From positions 1 to 30,787 of the forward strand of contig DUUG01000244.1 in NCBI GenBank assembly GCA_012841675.1: a stretch of DNA of 30,787 nucleotides. The letters run 5' to 3'. This stretch comes from Clostridiales bacterium (GTDB lineage: Bacteria; Bacillota; Clostridia; Oscillospirales; QAMX01). This document shows positions 23,579 through 30,787 of this stretch, piece by piece; position 1 is the first letter of the stretch, and each line of letters starts with the position of its first letter. Below the pieces are notes generated by a model, which had not been told where the DNA came from, did no database searches, and saw only the letters and a program-made list of their open reading frames with translations. The position numbers and the translations under genes are program-made.

Positions 23579-26191
23579 ATGGAGAATAACACCGCAATGG
23601 ATTACGAAAATCAAAAAATTGTAGATATAGATATAGAGCGCGAAGTTAAAAAATCCTTCATGGAATACGCCATGTCGGTTATTGTAAGCCGAGCTTTGCC
23701 CGATGTTCGTGACGGGTTAAAGCCGGTTCAGCGCCGCATTTTATATACCATGCACGAAACGGGGTTAACGCCCGATAAGGCGTACCGCAAGTCGGTTACG
23801 GCGGTGGGTGACGTTTTAGGTAAATACCATCCCCACGGCGAAACCTCGGTGTACGATGCCATGGTGCGAATGGCGCAGGATTTTTCCCTTCGCTATCCTT
23901 TAATCGACGGTCACGGTAACTTCGGTTCCGTCGACGGCGACCCTGCCGCGGCGTACCGCTACACGGAAGCCCGCATGACGAGGCTTTCCCTTGAAATGCT
24001 TCGCGATATCGACAAGGAAACCGTAGACTACCGGCCTAACTTTGATGGAACGCGCAAAGAGCCTGTTGTTTTGCCCAGCCGTTTTCCCAATTTGCTGGTC
24101 AACGGCTCGTCGGGTATTGCCGTAGGCATGGCAACCAACATTCCCCCTCATAATTTGGGGGAAGTGGTGGATGCCACCTTGTATAGGCTGGAAAACCCCG
24201 ATTGTTCCATGGAAGAGCTTATGCACTTTGTGCCGGGCCCGGATTTTCCCACAGGCGGCGTCATTTTGGGCCGATCGGGGATCCGTGCCGCTTACGCAAC
24301 GGGCAAGGGACGCATTAAAGTCCGCGCAAAGGCGGAAATTATCGAGCTGGAAAACGGGAAGAGCCAGATTTTAATTACGGAAATTCCCTACATGGTCAAT
24401 AAGTCTCGCCTTTGCGAAAATATTGGCGATTTGGTCAAGGAAAAGAGAATCGAAGGCATTACCGCCATCCGTGACGAAACAAGCCGCCACGGCATGCGGA
24501 TTGTCATAGAAACCCATAGAAACGCCAACGCGCAAGTGATTTTAAACCAGCTTTACAGATTCACCCAGATGGAAGAAACCTTTGCCGTCAATATGATTGC
24601 GCTGTCGGACGGTGCGCCTAAGCTTATGGGCTTAATGCGCGTTATTGACGAGTATTTGGCTCATCAGAAGAACATTATCGTCCGCCGCACCACGTACGAT
24701 TTAAATCGTGCGTTAGAGCGGGCGCATATTCTGGCCGGTCTGCGCATTGCCGTTGACAACATCGAAGAAGTGATTCGCTTGATCCGCGCTTCTTCCTCTC
24801 TGGCCGATGCCAAAGCGGCCTTGATGGAGCGGTTTTCCGCCGTGGATGTTTCCAATCTGCTTCGTGTAAGCGAGGCAGGGTTTGATGACTCTGTGGACCT
24901 TGGGAAAGGTCTTTCCGAGGCACAGGCGTCCGCCATTGTGGCAATGACCCTTGGCCAGCTGACTGGTTTGGGCGTTGACAAAATCGAAAAAGAATTCTTT
25001 GATAAAATGCATTCTATCCGCGAATGCAATTTGATTTTAAGTTCGGAAGAGCGGATTCGCGACATTATCAAAGAAGAAATGACGGAAGTCAAGCGGAGAT
25101 TTGGCGACGAGCGGCGAACCAGCATAGAAGATGTTTACGATGATATTGATATAGAAGATCTGATAGAAGAAGAAAACTGCGTCTATACGCTGACCTACCG
25201 CGGTTATATTAAGCGCTGTTCCACGGACACGTATCGGGCCCAGCGCCGCGGCGGCCGCGGTGTGGCCGGTATGACCGTGCGGGATGAGGATGTGGCAGAG
25301 ACGCTCTTTGTCGGTTCGACTCATGACCATATTCTGTTCTTTACGTCGGCCGGGCGGGTGTATCGCCTGAAGGGGTACCAGATCCCTGAAGCCGGTCGGA
25401 CGGCCAAAGGAACCAATATTGTCAACCTTTTGCAGCTGGAGGAAAACGAGCGGGTAACGGCCATGCGCCGCATTGACGAGTTTGACGAAGATCAGTATCT
25501 CGTCATGGTAACCCGCCTGGGAACCGTTAAACGGCTTGCCCTTTCCGATTTAACCAACATCCGCCGTTCCGGCATTCGCGCTTTGACGCTGGATGAAAAT
25601 GACAGTTTGATCCGCGTGTTGTTGACGAATGGCAACGAGGATATTATAATCGGAACTAAAAAGGGGCAGGCAGTCCGTTTCCATGAGGATAGAGTCCGCG
25701 TCATGGGAAGAACGGCTATGGGCGTGCGCGGTATTCGCTTAGCCGATGACGACGAGGTGGTCGGCGCGGCGGTGGTACAGCCCGGCGAATACGTCCTGAC
25801 GGTGACAGAGCTTGGCTATGGCAAGCTTACGCCGGAAGTAGACTTTCCGACGCATAACCGCGGCGGAAAGGGTGTGCTGCTGCACAATCTGACGGAGAAA
25901 ACCGGCTCTGATGTGGCCGGCCTTCTGATGACGGATTTAGCCAACGACCTGATGATGATTACCAGCGAGGGAACCATGATTCGCACACCTGTGGAAAGCA
26001 TCCGCATTTGCGGCCGGAACTCCCAGGGTGTCATTGTAATGCGCACTATGAAGGGCGAAACGGTGATTTCCCTTGCCTTGACCGAGCCGGAAGAGGACGA
26101 AATGGAAGATCCCGACGAGGAAAACCAGGAAGAAAAGCAGGTAGAAGAAAACCAGACGGAAGATTCCAACGAAACGGATGAAACGGAATAA
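23579..26191 (+). CDS. gyrA: DNA gyrase subunit A
   Basis: The 870-residue breakage-rejoining subunit of gyrase. The catalytic tyrosine is in AAAYRYTEARM (Y128). The GyrA box QRRGGRG is present in the C-terminal domain, so this is GyrA and not ParC. The quinolone-determining region reads HPHGETSVYDAMVRMAQ, with Glu and Thr where E. coli has Asp82 and Ser83. The last 40 residues are an extremely acidic E/D/N/Q tail. Start choice is open: the ATG at 23579 has AGGA only 1 base away; the ATG at 23597, 6 codons on, fits the family N-terminus better but has GGAG 12 bases upstream. Confidence 0.97.
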   Translation: MENNTAMDYENQKIVDIDIEREVKKSFMEYAMSVIVSRALPDVRDGLKPVQRRILYTMHETGLTPDKAYRKSVTAVGDVLGKYHPHGETSVYDAMVRMAQDFSLRYPLIDGHGNFGSVDGDPAAAYRYTEARMTRLSLEMLRDIDKETVDYRPNFDGTRKEPVVLPSRFPNLLVNGSSGIAVGMATNIPPHNLGEVVDATLYRLENPDCSMEELMHFVPGPDFPTGGVILGRSGIRAAYATGKGRIKVRAKAEIIELENGKSQILITEIPYMVNKSRLCENIGDLVKEKRIEGITAIRDETSRHGMRIVIETHRNANAQVILNQLYRFTQMEETFAVNMIALSDGAPKLMGLMRVIDEYLAHQKNIIVRRTTYDLNRALERAHILAGLRIAVDNIEEVIRLIRASSSLADAKAALMERFSAVDVSNLLRVSEAGFDDSVDLGKGLSEAQASAIVAMTLGQLTGLGVDKIEKEFFDKMHSIRECNLILSSEERIRDIIKEEMTEVKRRFGDERRTSIEDVYDDIDIEDLIEEENCVYTLTYRGYIKRCSTDTYRAQRRGGRGVAGMTVRDEDVAETLFVGSTHDHILFFTSAGRVYRLKGYQIPEAGRTAKGTNIVNLLQLEENERVTAMRRIDEFDEDQYLVMVTRLGTVKRLALSDLTNIRRSGIRALTLDENDSLIRVLLTNGNEDIIIGTKKGQAVRFHEDRVRVMGRTAMGVRGIRLADDDEVVGAAVVQPGEYVLTVTELGYGKLTPEVDFPTHNRGGKGVLLHNLTEKTGSDVAGLLMTDLANDLMMITSEGTMIRTPVESIRICGRNSQGVIVMRTMKGETVISLALTEPEEDEMEDPDEENQEEKQVEENQTEDSNETDETE

Positions 26192-26234
26192 TCGGGCAGG
26201 GTAAAATGCCCTTCATCCTAAAATAGAAAATGAA

Positions 26235-26263
26235 TTGCAAAAATGTAATAAAATTTGCATAAT
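26235..26263 (+). promoter_or_regulatory. Candidate promoter of rnhA
   Basis: -35 TTGCAA (26235-26240), a 17-base spacer and -10 CATAAT (26258-26263), giving a very short leader before the ATG at 26286. A TATAAT also occurs at 26270-26275 but overlaps the ribosome site and has no -35. Confidence 0.55.
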
Positions 26264-26285
26264 AGTCCTATAATAGGAGAAAATA

Positions 26286-26738
26286 ATGCAAAAAAGAAAG
26301 AAAGTTACGATTTATACCGACGGGGCTTGTTCCGGAAACCCCGGGCCGGGTGGTTATGGCGTTATTTTGCAATACGGCGAATTTGAAAAGGAAATATCCG
26401 GCGGAGAACCGGAGACGACCAACAACCGGATGGAGCTTATGGGTGTTATCACCGGCCTATCCGCGTTGAAAGAGCCTTGTGATGTGACGCTGTATACCGA
26501 TTCTCAATATATCGTTAACGGAATGAACCAAGGCTGGGCGGAAAAGTGGCAAAAAAACGGGTGGATGCGCAACAAAAAAGAACCAGCCTTAAACCCTGAC
26601 CTTTGGGAGCGGCTGCTTACACTTTGCAAAACCCACCGTGTCACTTTTCACTGGGTTAAGGGACATGCCGATAACCCCTATAACAACCGCTGCGATGCAT
26701 TGGCTGTGGCTGCGGCGCAGAAGTATAAAAGCCGATAA
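26286..26738 (+). CDS. rnhA: Ribonuclease HI
   Basis: A 150-residue bacterial type 1 RNase H that cuts RNA in RNA-DNA hybrids (R-loops, primers). The four catalytic acids are in place: D12 (IYTDGACSGNPGPGG), E50 (NNRMELMG), D72 (LYTDSQY) and D137 (NNRCDALA), with the active-site histidine H127 in VKGHADNPYN. Length matches E. coli RnhA. It has a TAGGAG site and probably its own promoter. Its neighbours are gyrA upstream and the Fe-S genes downstream. Confidence 0.97.
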   Translation: MQKRKKVTIYTDGACSGNPGPGGYGVILQYGEFEKEISGGEPETTNNRMELMGVITGLSALKEPCDVTLYTDSQYIVNGMNQGWAEKWQKNGWMRNKKEPALNPDLWERLLTLCKTHRVTFHWVKGHADNPYNNRCDALAVAAAQKYKSR

Positions 26739-26797
26739 CCTTATAGGCCAATCACCGTAGTTTAGTCTCTCGAAGCCAAAGAGAAGGAAGGTACCCT

Positions 26798-27979
26798 ATG
26801 GACAAAAATGATTTTTCCGCCTATGTGTATGCCGATAATGCGGCAACAACAAGGCTGTCCGATACGGCTTTAGAGGCGATGCTGCCGTATATGACCGCAT
26901 ATTACGGCAACCCCTCTTCCATTTATTCTTTTTCCCACGAAAGCCGCAAGGCCCTTTCGGCTGCGCGAAGCGATGTGGCCGCGGTGTTAAACGCCGATCC
27001 GTCGGAAATTATCTTTACAAGCGGCGGAACCGAGTCTGACAACCATGCCGTTGTCGGTGCGGCAAGAGCTAATGTGGCCAAGGGGAAACATTTGATTACC
27101 TCCACCATTGAGCATCACGCTTTGCTTCACACTATGAAGCAGTTGGAGAAGGAAGGCTATTCCGTCACGTATGTGCCGGTGGACGGGGAAGGAACGGTGG
27201 ACGTAGAGGCGTTAAAAGCCGCCGTCCGTCCCGATACGACGGTTATCTCCATTATGATGGCCAACAACGAAGTGGGCACCATCCAGCCCATTGCGGAAAT
27301 CGGCGCTTTTGCCAAAAGCAAGGGCATCTTGTTCCATACGGACGCTGTGCAGGCCGTGGGTCATATCCCGGTGGACGTAAAGGAATTGAACGTGGACATG
27401 CTTTCCCTCAGCGGCCATAAGTTCCACGGCCCAAAAGGCGTCGGCGCTTTATACCTGCGCAAGGGCGTTCGCATACTGCCCTTAATGCAGGGCGGCGGGC
27501 AAGAGCGGGGTCGCCGTTCGGGAACAGAGAACGTGGCCGGTGCTGTGGGCCTTGCGGCGGCATTAAAGGAAGCCGCTTCCCAAATGGAAACGGAAGCCGC
27601 TCGCTTAAAGGCTCTTGTGGCTCGGCTGGATGAAGGGATACTAAAAATTCCCTACACAAAGAAAACGGGTCATCCCACCAACCGTCTGCCGGGGCTTGCC
27701 AGCTATACGGTGGAATTCATTGAAGGAGAGTCCATGATACTGCATTTGGACATCCGCGGTATTGCCGCCTCCACCGGTTCGGCGTGTTCCACCGGTTCTT
27801 TAGACCCGTCCCACGTTTTAATGGCCATGGGGCTGACCCATGAGGTGGCCCACGGAAGCCTCCGGCTGTCCCTTGGCAAATATTCAACCGATGCAGATGT
27901 TGACAAAATTTTGGCAGAGCTTCCCGAGGTGGTGGCGCTTTTGCGCCGTATGTCGCCTGTTTGGCCCGGCCTTGAATGA
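26798..27979 (+). CDS. nifS: Cysteine desulfurase (IscS/NifS family)
   Basis: A 393-residue PLP enzyme that converts cysteine to alanine and hands the sulfur to the Fe-S scaffold. The PLP lysine is in SLSGHKFHGPKG (K208), the cofactor-stacking histidine in STIEHHALL, and the sulfur-carrying cysteine in ASTGSACSTGSLDPSHVL (C330), the group I (IscS/NifS) arrangement. The ATG follows AAGGAAGG. It lies 13 bases from the scaffold gene, so the two form the Clostridia-type housekeeping nifS-nifU pair; no iscA, hscAB or fdx is present. Confidence 0.96.
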   Translation: MDKNDFSAYVYADNAATTRLSDTALEAMLPYMTAYYGNPSSIYSFSHESRKALSAARSDVAAVLNADPSEIIFTSGGTESDNHAVVGAARANVAKGKHLITSTIEHHALLHTMKQLEKEGYSVTYVPVDGEGTVDVEALKAAVRPDTTVISIMMANNEVGTIQPIAEIGAFAKSKGILFHTDAVQAVGHIPVDVKELNVDMLSLSGHKFHGPKGVGALYLRKGVRILPLMQGGGQERGRRSGTENVAGAVGLAAALKEAASQMETEAARLKALVARLDEGILKIPYTKKTGHPTNRLPGLASYTVEFIEGESMILHLDIRGIAASTGSACSTGSLDPSHVLMAMGLTHEVAHGSLRLSLGKYSTDADVDKILAELPEVVALLRRMSPVWPGLE

Positions 27980-27992
27980 AAGAGGGAATACG

Positions 27993-28454
27993 ATGTATAC
28001 TGAGAAAGTAATGGACCATTTTATGAATCCCCGTAACGTCGGCACCATAGAGGACGCCAATGGCGTAGGCCAAGTAGGCAATTTAAAGTGCGGCGACATT
28101 ATGAAGATTTTTTTGAAGATAGAGAACGACGTCATTGTGGATGTTAAGTTCCAAACCTTTGGCTGTGCCGCCGCTGTGGCAACCAGCTCCATGGCGACAG
28201 AGCTGATTAAAGGGAAAACCGTTCAGGAAGCCTTGCAGCTTACAAATCGCGCTGTGGTAGAAGCACTGGACGACCTGCCGCCGATGAAAATGCATTGCTC
28301 TGTGCTGGCAGAGGAAGCCGTCAAATCCGCTTTGGCAGATTACTATCAGCGACAAGGCTTAGATCCCATCCCTATCGTAGGCTGTACAGGCAACTGTGAC
28401 GCCTGCCATTCTGATCACGCCCATGACCACGGACGTAGTGACGAGGAAGAATAA
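27993..28454 (+). CDS. nifU: Fe-S cluster scaffold protein (IscU/NifU N-terminal type) with Cys/His-rich tail
   Basis: A 153-residue scaffold on which Fe-S clusters form. The three cluster cysteines are seen in NLKCGD (C33, with the labilising D35), TFGCAAAVATSS (C58) and MHCSVLAEEA (C102). The segment after the fold, from about residue 129, is GCTGNCDACHSDHAHDH, adding C131, C135, C138 and four histidines before an acidic end. That tail is absent from E. coli IscU and might hold a metal. The ATG at 27993 has AGAGGG upstream; the longer reading from 27840 lies within nifS. A strong terminator begins at its stop codon. Confidence 0.94.
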   Translation: MYTEKVMDHFMNPRNVGTIEDANGVGQVGNLKCGDIMKIFLKIENDVIVDVKFQTFGCAAAVATSSMATELIKGKTVQEALQLTNRAVVEALDDLPPMKMHCSVLAEEAVKSALADYYQRQGLDPIPIVGCTGNCDACHSDHAHDHGRSDEEE

Positions 28455-28490
28455 AAGAAAAAACGCCGGGAAACCGGCGTTTTTTCTTTT
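28453..28490 (+). terminator. Strong bidirectional intrinsic terminator after nifU
   Basis: Perfect 17-bp arms (28453-28469 and 28474-28490) around a GAAA loop. The GC core is CGCCGG, extended by A-rich and T-rich outer parts that give U-runs in both directions. It begins inside the nifU stop codon. Confidence 0.95.
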
Positions 28491-28569
28491 ATATTGTGTA
28501 TATAGGAAACCTGAAACTATTTGATAATTGCATTAAGCAGAACAAAAAAATACCGGCGCAGGTCATATA

Positions 28570-28585
28570 TGTTTCACGTGAAACA
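28570..28585. promoter_or_regulatory. parS: parS site 1
   Basis: TGTTTCACGTGAAACA, an exact match to the Bacillota ParB-binding consensus TGTTNCACGTGAAACA; the dyad extends to 18 bp (28569-28586). Confidence 0.96.
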
Positions 28586-28656
28586 TAGAAACGCTTATTA
28601 CGTCTATTGGCGAAGAAGATGCATTACAAAATCAGCAATCATGAAAAACCTACATT

Positions 28657-28672
28657 TGTTTCACGTGAAACA
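28657..28672. promoter_or_regulatory. parS: parS site 2
   Basis: A second exact 16-bp copy, 87 bases downstream of the first and 15 bases upstream of the parA -35 element. ParB spreading from here would cover the parA promoter. Apart from these sites and that promoter, I see no further feature in the 309-base nifU-parA spacer. Confidence 0.96.
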
Positions 28673-28687
28673 GCCGGATGCCGCGCC

Positions 28688-28716
28688 TTGCAAACCCATG
28701 TCTTCCATGATATAAT
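28688..28716 (+). promoter_or_regulatory. Promoter of parAB
   Basis: -35 TTGCAA (28688-28693), a 17-base spacer and a perfect -10 TATAAT (28711-28716), about 47 bases before the parA ATG. Confidence 0.8.
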
Positions 28717-28763
28717 AACCGAGTAAGCGGGCGAAGTGCCCAACTATTTGAGGGGGGAAATGC

Positions 28764-29558
28764 ATGACGGACAAGGGGCTTTGCCGGGTCATCACCGTTG
28801 CCAACCAGAAGGGCGGCGTCGGAAAAACGACGACAGCGGTCAATCTGGCAGCAGGGCTTGGCTTGGCCGGCGTGAAAACCCTGCTCATTGACTTTGACCC
28901 CCAGGGAAATGCAACTAGCGGTTTCGGCTTGGAAAAAAGCACGGCGCAGACGGCGTTTGACGTGATTGTCGGCGATTTGCCGCCGAAAAAAGCCATACGC
29001 CAAACGCCTTATGGGGATATTCTTCCTTCCTGTCTGGAACTGGCCGGGGCGGAAATTGCCCTTGTGGAAACCCAGAACCGGGAACACGCGCTTAAGCGCG
29101 CTATTACGGAACTTCGGGCGCATTACAACGTCATAATTATAGACTGCCCCCCATCCCTTGGGCTACTTACGCTGAATGCTCTGTGCGCGGCGGATTCGGT
29201 GTTAATTCCCCTCCAATGCGAATATTTCGCCTTGGAAGGCCTTTCCATGCTGGTCAACAGCATCCGCACAGTGCGAAAGAAGCTGAATCCCAGGCTGGAT
29301 ATCGACGGGATTCTCTTTACCATGTTTGACGGACGGACAAACCTCGCCATGCAGGTTGTGCGGGAAGTAAAGAAATACTTCGCTGACAAAGTGTATAAAA
29401 CCGTAATTCCCCGGTACGTACGCTTGTCGGAAGCGCCGAGTCACGGAAAACCCATCCAGTTTTATGACAAAAGCTCCAAAGGCGCTGCCGGTTATATAAA
29501 GTTGACGGAGGAGTTCATGCGTCGAAACCGGATATCCGGTAAGAAGAAGCAGGTATAA
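28764..29558 (+). CDS. parA: ParA/Soj chromosome-partitioning ATPase
   Basis: A 264-residue Walker-type ATPase of the Soj class, short and without the N-terminal HTH of plasmid ParA, acting with ParB in origin segregation. It has the deviant Walker A KGGVGKTT (K16 and K21), then LIDFDPQGNATSG, IDCPPSLGLLTLNAL and PLQCEYFALEGLS. In Bacillus, Soj also regulates DnaA, which fits its closeness to oriC. The ATG at 28764 has GAGGGGGG upstream. It is followed by parB after 15 bases. Confidence 0.97.
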   Translation: MTDKGLCRVITVANQKGGVGKTTTAVNLAAGLGLAGVKTLLIDFDPQGNATSGFGLEKSTAQTAFDVIVGDLPPKKAIRQTPYGDILPSCLELAGAEIALVETQNREHALKRAITELRAHYNVIIIDCPPSLGLLTLNALCAADSVLIPLQCEYFALEGLSMLVNSIRTVRKKLNPRLDIDGILFTMFDGRTNLAMQVVREVKKYFADKVYKTVIPRYVRLSEAPSHGKPIQFYDKSSKGAAGYIKLTEEFMRRNRISGKKKQV

Positions 29559-29573
29559 GCAGAGGGAGGGCAT

Positions 29574-30443
29574 ATGGCAGCAAAAAACACGGGAGGCCTT
29601 GGAAAGGGCCTCGATCTTTTGTTTGGAACAGCTGAGGCGGTGGAAACTGCCGAAAATATTACCCGCCTAAGCATTCATCAGATTGAACCCAACCGGGAAC
29701 AGCCCCGGAGAAGCTTTGACGAGGAAGCGTTGTCCGTTCTGGCCGAGAGCATTCGTCAGCATGGCGTCATAACGCCTTTGGCGGTGCGGAAAATCGACGA
29801 AAACCGCTATCAGATTGTGGCCGGGGAACGGCGATACCGCGCTTCGCGGATGGCCGGCCTGGATGAGCTTCCGGTGGTCATATTGGAAGCTTCGGATCTG
29901 GAAGCTTTGGAGATGGCGCTCGTAGAAAACCTTCAGCGGGAGGACTTGTCCCCCATCGAAGAGGCCGAGGCTTACCGCGTTTTAATTGAAGAGTACGGGT
30001 TGACCCAGGAGCAGGCGGCAGAGCGGGTTGGCCGCTCCCGTCCGGCGGTGGCGAATGCTCTTAGGATTTTGGAGCTACCGGAGGACATAAAGCATATGAT
30101 TGCGTCGGGCACACTTTCGGCGGGCCACGGTCGTGCGCTTTTACCCATAAAATCCGAAAGAGATCGGACTCAGGCTGCGGAAACTGTGGTGGCGCGCGGG
30201 CTATCTGTCCGCCAGACAGAACAGTGGGTCAAACGCCTGCTGGCGGAGGAAAAACCGCCGAAAAAGCAGGAAGTTGTCGATTATGCCAAGGAATTGTCAG
30301 CAAAACTGGCCGGAGGGCTTGGCCGCGGCGTGCAGGTGTTGCCTGGCCGGGGCGGCCGGGGCCGCATTGTGCTAGAGTATTACGATCTGGACGATTTAGA
30401 CCATTTGCTGGCACAGCTTGGACAAAGCACAGACACAGATTAA
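29574..30443 (+). CDS. parB: ParB/Spo0J centromere-binding CTPase
   Basis: A 289-residue chromosomal ParB that binds parS, loads as a CTP-dependent clamp and recruits SMC. Features in order: GGLGKGLDLLFG start (ParA-stimulating peptide), IEPNREQPRRSFDE, the CTP-binding box GERRYRAS (84-91), ENLQRED (118-124), the HTH region LTQEQAAERVGRSRPAVANAL (about 143-163) and a C-terminal dimer domain. The two parS sites 0.9-1.0 kb upstream match its expected target. The ATG follows GAGGGAGG. The partial membrane protein starts 12 bases after its stop. Confidence 0.97.
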   Translation: MAAKNTGGLGKGLDLLFGTAEAVETAENITRLSIHQIEPNREQPRRSFDEEALSVLAESIRQHGVITPLAVRKIDENRYQIVAGERRYRASRMAGLDELPVVILEASDLEALEMALVENLQREDLSPIEEAEAYRVLIEEYGLTQEQAAERVGRSRPAVANALRILELPEDIKHMIASGTLSAGHGRALLPIKSERDRTQAAETVVARGLSVRQTEQWVKRLLAEEKPPKKQEVVDYAKELSAKLAGGLGRGVQVLPGRGGRGRIVLEYYDLDDLDHLLAQLGQSTDTD

Positions 30444-30454
30444 AAGAGGAAACT

Positions 30455-30787
30455 ATGGAAAACCAAAACAATATGCAGCAAAACAACCAAGAATCGAAGA
30501 AACAAAAGGAATGCAAAATGTCCGTGTATCGCTATATAGGAGTGATGCTGATTCTGATTGTGATTCTTCTGGCCATTTCTCATATGGTGCAATACCGCAA
30601 TAATAAGCGACTAGAGCAGGAGCTTGCCGGGGCTCAGAAAAACATAAGCGATGTTTCTGACCGGGAGAAGGGCGTATCCGCCCGGTATGCCCAACTGCAG
30701 ACAGAGTATGAGCTGGTGCAAAGCCGTTTAGTAGAGGCAGAGGAAAACCTTGCTTTGCTGGAAGAGGAAAAACAAGCGGAGGTAAAC
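30455..30787 (+). CDS. Single-pass coiled-coil membrane protein, partial (3' end outside window)
   Basis: 111 codons are visible before the right edge. The ATG has an AGAGGA site and starts 12 bases after parB, so it is probably in the same operon. The N-terminus is polar and Q/N/K-rich (residues 1-24). One hydrophobic segment follows (about 25-44, YIGVMLILIVILLAISHMV), then a charged, Q/E/K-rich region (about 50-111) with heptad-like leucines, a likely coiled coil. The topology predicts a short cytosolic tail and an outside coiled coil. It does not look like the DUF4446 protein often found after parB in Clostridia. It might be a cell-wall hydrolase or division-related protein whose C-terminal domain is not visible. 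I assign no function. Confidence 0.8.
   Translation, partial: MENQNNMQQNNQESKKQKECKMSVYRYIGVMLILIVILLAISHMVQYRNNKRLEQELAGAQKNISDVSDREKGVSARYAQLQTEYELVQSRLVEAEENLALLEEEKQAEVN

Noticed and set aside
26193..26216. Terminator after gyrA (GGGCA / TGCCC pair)
   Set aside because: The stem is only five base pairs with an eight-base loop and no T-run; too weak to call.
28521..28715. Small ORF of 64 codons between nifU and parA
   Set aside because: It runs across both parS sites and the parA promoter and has no ribosome site; the DNA is regulatory.
28764..30443. Plasmid partition system
   Set aside because: ParA is the short chromosomal Soj type, parS is the chromosomal consensus, and the neighbours are chromosomal housekeeping genes.
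1..30787. CRISPR array, insertion sequence, prophage, tRNA or rRNA
   Set aside because: No regularly spaced repeats, transposase or integrase motifs, or cloverleaf/rRNA sequence were found on reading both strands.

Overview
This window is the replication-origin region of a Bacillota (Firmicutes) chromosome, probably class Clostridia. The evidence is gene content and order: rpmH-rnpA-yidD-yidC-jag on one side of dnaA, and dnaA-dnaN-rlbA(yaaA)-recF-remB(yaaB)-gyrB-gyrA on the other. SoJ/Spo0J-type ParAB with two exact Bacillus-type parS sites is also present. Base composition looks moderate (about half G+C by eye). I cannot place the organism below class.

Layout. Positions 1-2261 (minus): the 5' 282 codons of mnmG, then mnmE behind a consensus sigma-A promoter. 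Positions 2570-10758 (plus): a run of metabolic genes that breaks the usual jag-mnmE-mnmG linkage. It holds an orphan PduL phosphotransacylase, a YdjC/ChbG-type carbohydrate deacetylase, proB, proA, a UPF0371/DUF1846 protein, a DapA/NanA-family lyase, a GH4 glycosidase and an unknown membrane-anchored protein. It ends at a bidirectional terminator. Positions 10794-13033: two GNAT acetyltransferases flank an aromatic-acid-exporter-family gene that is split by one in-frame TAG codon. Positions 13060-13092: two perfect DnaA boxes facing each other. Positions 13212-15999 (minus): jag, yidC, yidD, rnpA, rpmH. Positions 16131-17105 (minus): a diacylglycerol-kinase-family lipid kinase in the place between rpmH and dnaA. 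Positions 17316-26191 (plus): dnaA, an origin in the dnaA-dnaN spacer (DnaA boxes, a DnaA-trio-like run and an AT-rich stretch), dnaN, rlbA, recF, remB, gyrB and gyrA. Positions 26286-28454: rnhA, then a cysteine desulfurase and its IscU/NifU-type scaffold. Positions 28570-30443: two parS sites, then parA and parB. The right edge cuts a single-pass coiled-coil membrane protein.

How the genes work together. The plus-strand genes from dnaA to gyrA supply initiation, the sliding clamp, recombination repair and supercoiling. The minus-strand cluster supplies ribosomal protein L34, RNase P protein and membrane-protein insertion. ParAB and parS segregate the origin region. Taking the dnaA-dnaN spacer as oriC, jag-rpmH and mnmEG run with the leftward fork, whereas the 2.6-10.8 kb metabolic block runs against it. 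This suggests insertion or inversion near the origin.

Points most worth a second look: the origin architecture and the unusual DNA-contact signature of DnaA (QHYST where RDHTT is usual); the isolated inverted DnaA-box pair; the amber-interrupted exporter gene; the tandem perfect palindromes after pduL; and the deacetylase/lyase/GH4 cassette fused to a proline operon. No CRISPR array, insertion sequence, tRNA or rRNA was seen.
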